Shown here piece after piece: positions 7,713 through 9,499 of a DNA stretch of 9,499 nucleotides. The stretch spans positions 1 through 9,499 of the forward strand of contig JABJMI010000260.1 in NCBI GenBank assembly GCA_018659505.1, read 5' to 3'. The notes beneath the pieces are model-generated. The model made no database searches. It was not told the origin of the DNA and saw nothing but the letters and a program-made list of their open reading frames with translations. A program made the position numbers and the translations under genes. Position 1 is the stretch's first letter; every line of letters starts with the position of its first letter. This stretch comes from Planctomicrobium sp. GTDB taxonomy: Bacteria > Planctomycetota > Planctomycetia > Planctomycetales > Planctomycetaceae.

Positions 7713-9499
7713 TCACTTTAGTGAAAACAGATAGTCCAAGAGATCGACCAATTCCTGTGCCGTCAATTCTCTGACCAGTAGATCAGGCATCAGCGAACGT
7801 GGTTGTGTGACCATTTCTTCGATCGCTGATCGAGAGATTTTGTGGACTTTTCCTCTGGCATCTTTAAGCGTCAAACTTTGACTATTCTCCTCAATCAGTA
7901 AGCCAGAGACGACTTGCCCCTCTGTAGTCACAATTGCTCGCGAGAGATATTTGGGATCAATTTTCAGTGATGGATCAAGTATGCTAGTTAAAATTTCAGA
8001 TCGAGATCGTTGACTCCCGATTTTGGAAAGATCAGGACCGATCTGCCTCCCCTCGCCTGAAATCTGGTGACAGTTACGGCAGGAGATTCCTTCTCCTCGA
8101 TGGAAGATTTCTTTTCCATTCTCGACATCTCCCCCCATCTCAAGGATTGCATGACTATCGACCGCAGTCCCCAGAGTTTGCTGCCGCTCTTCAGGTGGGA
8201 GAAAACTCTCAAAAACTCCTCGCAAATGTGGTGGTGACTGCTCGGTTAGGACGCTGGCGATCTTATGGCGACTCTCAAAATCTTTGACTTCATGAACTGC
8301 TTCTGCAAGTGCTAACGCTTGTGGAGTCGAAGCGAATGCATGCTCGATCTCTTGCCCGTTTGATTTGTTGTTCAGAATCGAATCTAGAATGGATTGTGAA
8401 TTGACCGCCTCCAAGTACATCGGTTGATCAACCTCACTTAAACTACCGATCCAGTCCGCGATGAGCTGCATTCCTTCTCTGTCCACATTCGTTGTTCCCA
8501 GATGTGGCATGTGACCGCGCCCAATGGTCGCCATTCTGTAGTACAAGACTGATCGATATGGATCGCCGGGAGCGATGATTTTCGCATTTGGAATTCCAAA
8601 CGTCCCTTGCGTCGGGGGAACATCAATTGAATTCGTTTTATCGAGCGCATGTTCGAATGGAAATTCGATCGCAGCTGTCCCGCCTCCTCCACGCCGATGG
8701 CAATGAGCACAGTTGATGGCGAGGTAAGAACGGGCTTGATTAGTAAGTTCCCCTGTGTCCTGGTGCGAAACCATTGCTGACTTGGTCCAGGGTTTCGGAA
8801 TTTGCTTGTCAAAAATGTTGATATCAGACAACAGCTTCAATTGATCTTTGAGAAGAGAAGTTTCCCGGTTGAGGTTCGGGAGATCGAAACCGAGGACATA
8901 ACCCGCCGTATTCACGTGGCATGACATACACTCCGCACGACTGTGGACCCTCCACTGAATCTCTTGCAGCTCATTTTCTTGGTAAGGATTTTGAATCACC
9001 AAATTCTTAGACTGTCCTCCAGATGGTACGAGCGTCGCATCCGTCTGTTCGTCGTTCCACAAATAGCTGTATGGCTTCCATTCGTTACCGTCAAAATGCA
9101 GAATTTGAGTTTCGATTCGGCGATGTGCCAAAGTGTTCTCGAAGACTGTCCACTTGGCAAGCGTTTTTGCAAAGACGGTATCTGTTGGGTAGACCCAGCG
9201 ATGGTGAGGCTTCACCCATGTGATTGAACCAGATTCTGGGATGGCAACCACTGCCCCGGAGTTCGCTCCATCCTGCCACATTTTGGCATTCAGTTCATAA
9301 CTGTAAACGCCTGGCTGGTTGATAAGATGTGTTGAATGCTCTTGAAACAATCCAGTCTCACTTAGCATATGCGGAAAGTTCTGCGACGTATCAGGCACAT
9401 CATTCGGAACAATGCGATACAAACCACCTGCGTAATCGACCACAATCAGTTCGCCATCGGCATCGACCCCAAACGTAATAATTGCCAGCGAAGTGTCTG
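7713..9499 (-). CDS. Propeller / diheme (TIGR03806-like) / planctomycete heme-binding protein (5' end beyond right edge)
   Basis: This is the C-terminal 594 codons of a large, probably exported, multiheme protein. The frame stays open to base 9499, and the first visible residues (SLAIITFGVDADGELIVVDYAGGLYRIVP) are the usual last blade of a sugar-dehydrogenase-like propeller, so the GTG at 9443 is not the start. Counting that Val as residue 1, residues about 23-335 match the SO2930/HNE_0200 diheme cytochrome family (TIGR03806): FPHMLSETGLF, RRIETQILHF, YLWNDEQTDATLV, SRAECMSCH, GYVLGFDLPNLNR. Heme sites are CMSCH (172-176) and CAHCH (245-249), with Met312 in HMPHLG a likely ligand. Residues about 438-576 match the Pirellula/Verrucomicrobium-type heme-binding domain (TIGR02603): CRNCHQISGEGRQIGPDL with heme at 455-459 and Met552 in SLMPDLL. 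A helical linker (about 340-430) joins them. It likely couples substrate oxidation to electron transfer outside the cytoplasm. The signal peptide and most of the propeller lie outside the window. Confidence 0.85.
   Translation of the reverse strand, partial: DTSLAIITFGVDADGELIVVDYAGGLYRIVPNDVPDTSQNFPHMLSETGLFQEHSTHLINQPGVYSYELNAKMWQDGANSGAVVAIPESGSITWVKPHHRWVYPTDTVFAKTLAKWTVFENTLAHRRIETQILHFDGNEWKPYSYLWNDEQTDATLVPSGGQSKNLVIQNPYQENELQEIQWRVHSRAECMSCHVNTAGYVLGFDLPNLNRETSLLKDQLKLLSDINIFDKQIPKPWTKSAMVSHQDTGELTNQARSYLAINCAHCHRRGGGGTAAIEFPFEHALDKTNSIDVPPTQGTFGIPNAKIIAPGDPYRSVLYYRMATIGRGHMPHLGTTNVDREGMQLIADWIGSLSEVDQPMYLEAVNSQSILDSILNNKSNGQEIEHAFASTPQALALAEAVHEVKDFESRHKIASVLTEQSPPHLRGVFESFLPPEERQQTLGTAVDSHAILEMGGDVENGKEIFHRGEGISCRNCHQISGEGRQIGPDLSKIGSQRSRSEILTSILDPSLKIDPKYLSRAIVTTEGQVVSGLLIEENSQSLTLKDARGKVHKISRSAIEEMVTQPRSLMPDLLVRELTAQELVDLLDYLFSLK

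Noticed and set aside
9441..9443. GTG at 9443 as start of the rightmost gene
   Set aside because: The frame continues upstream without a stop to base 9499 and the upstream residues continue a propeller blade, so the GTG encodes an internal valine.

Overview
The window looks like chromosomal DNA from a planctomycete (Planctomycetota) of moderate GC content, high 40s percent by eye. The evidence is the protein families. Two very large exported proteins combine c-type cytochrome modules with beta-propeller dehydrogenase modules. One of them ends in the heme-binding domain known as the Pirellula/Verrucomicrobium type. A small exported STN/secretin-N-like protein and a PurF with altered glutaminase motifs also fit that phylum. 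I do not assign a genus. I see no tRNA, rRNA, CRISPR array, insertion sequence, integrase or phage gene.

Layout, left to right. Positions 1-540 (minus) hold the N-terminal 180 codons of an ABC transporter ATPase that runs off the left edge just before Walker B. Positions 541-771 are a 231-bp divergent intergenic region with a 9+9 bp inverted repeat. Positions 772-1581 (plus) encode a secreted 269-residue protein with an N0/STN-like domain and a second small alpha/beta repeat. A 111-bp convergent gap with a small hairpin follows. Positions 1693-5829 (minus) encode a 1378-residue exported protein: PA14-like domain, five CxxCH heme sites, an uncharacterised beta-rich region, and a sugar-dehydrogenase-like propeller with two calcium-loop-like segments. 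Positions 5920-7539 (minus) encode amidophosphoribosyltransferase (purF). Positions 7713-9499 (minus, 5' end outside the window) encode the end of a second propeller/multiheme protein, with a TIGR03806-like diheme region followed by a TIGR02603-like heme-binding domain.

How the parts work together. The two cytochrome proteins are probably extracytoplasmic oxidoreductases: the propeller would oxidise a sugar or other alcohol/aldehyde and the fused hemes would carry the electrons away. They carry eight visible CxxCH sites between them. purF, a cytosolic purine-biosynthesis enzyme, lies between them on the same strand with gaps of 173 and 90 bp. No other purine gene is visible, so the arrangement looks like proximity rather than a pathway operon. 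The ABC ATPase and the STN-like gene are divergently transcribed and have no evident link to the cytochromes.

I did not find a clearly new defence, mobile or RNA system. The most unusual items are the domain architectures of the two multiheme proteins, a third heme site without the usual methionine, the altered PurF motifs, the inverted repeats upstream of two genes, and a marked excess of the palindrome GAATTC.
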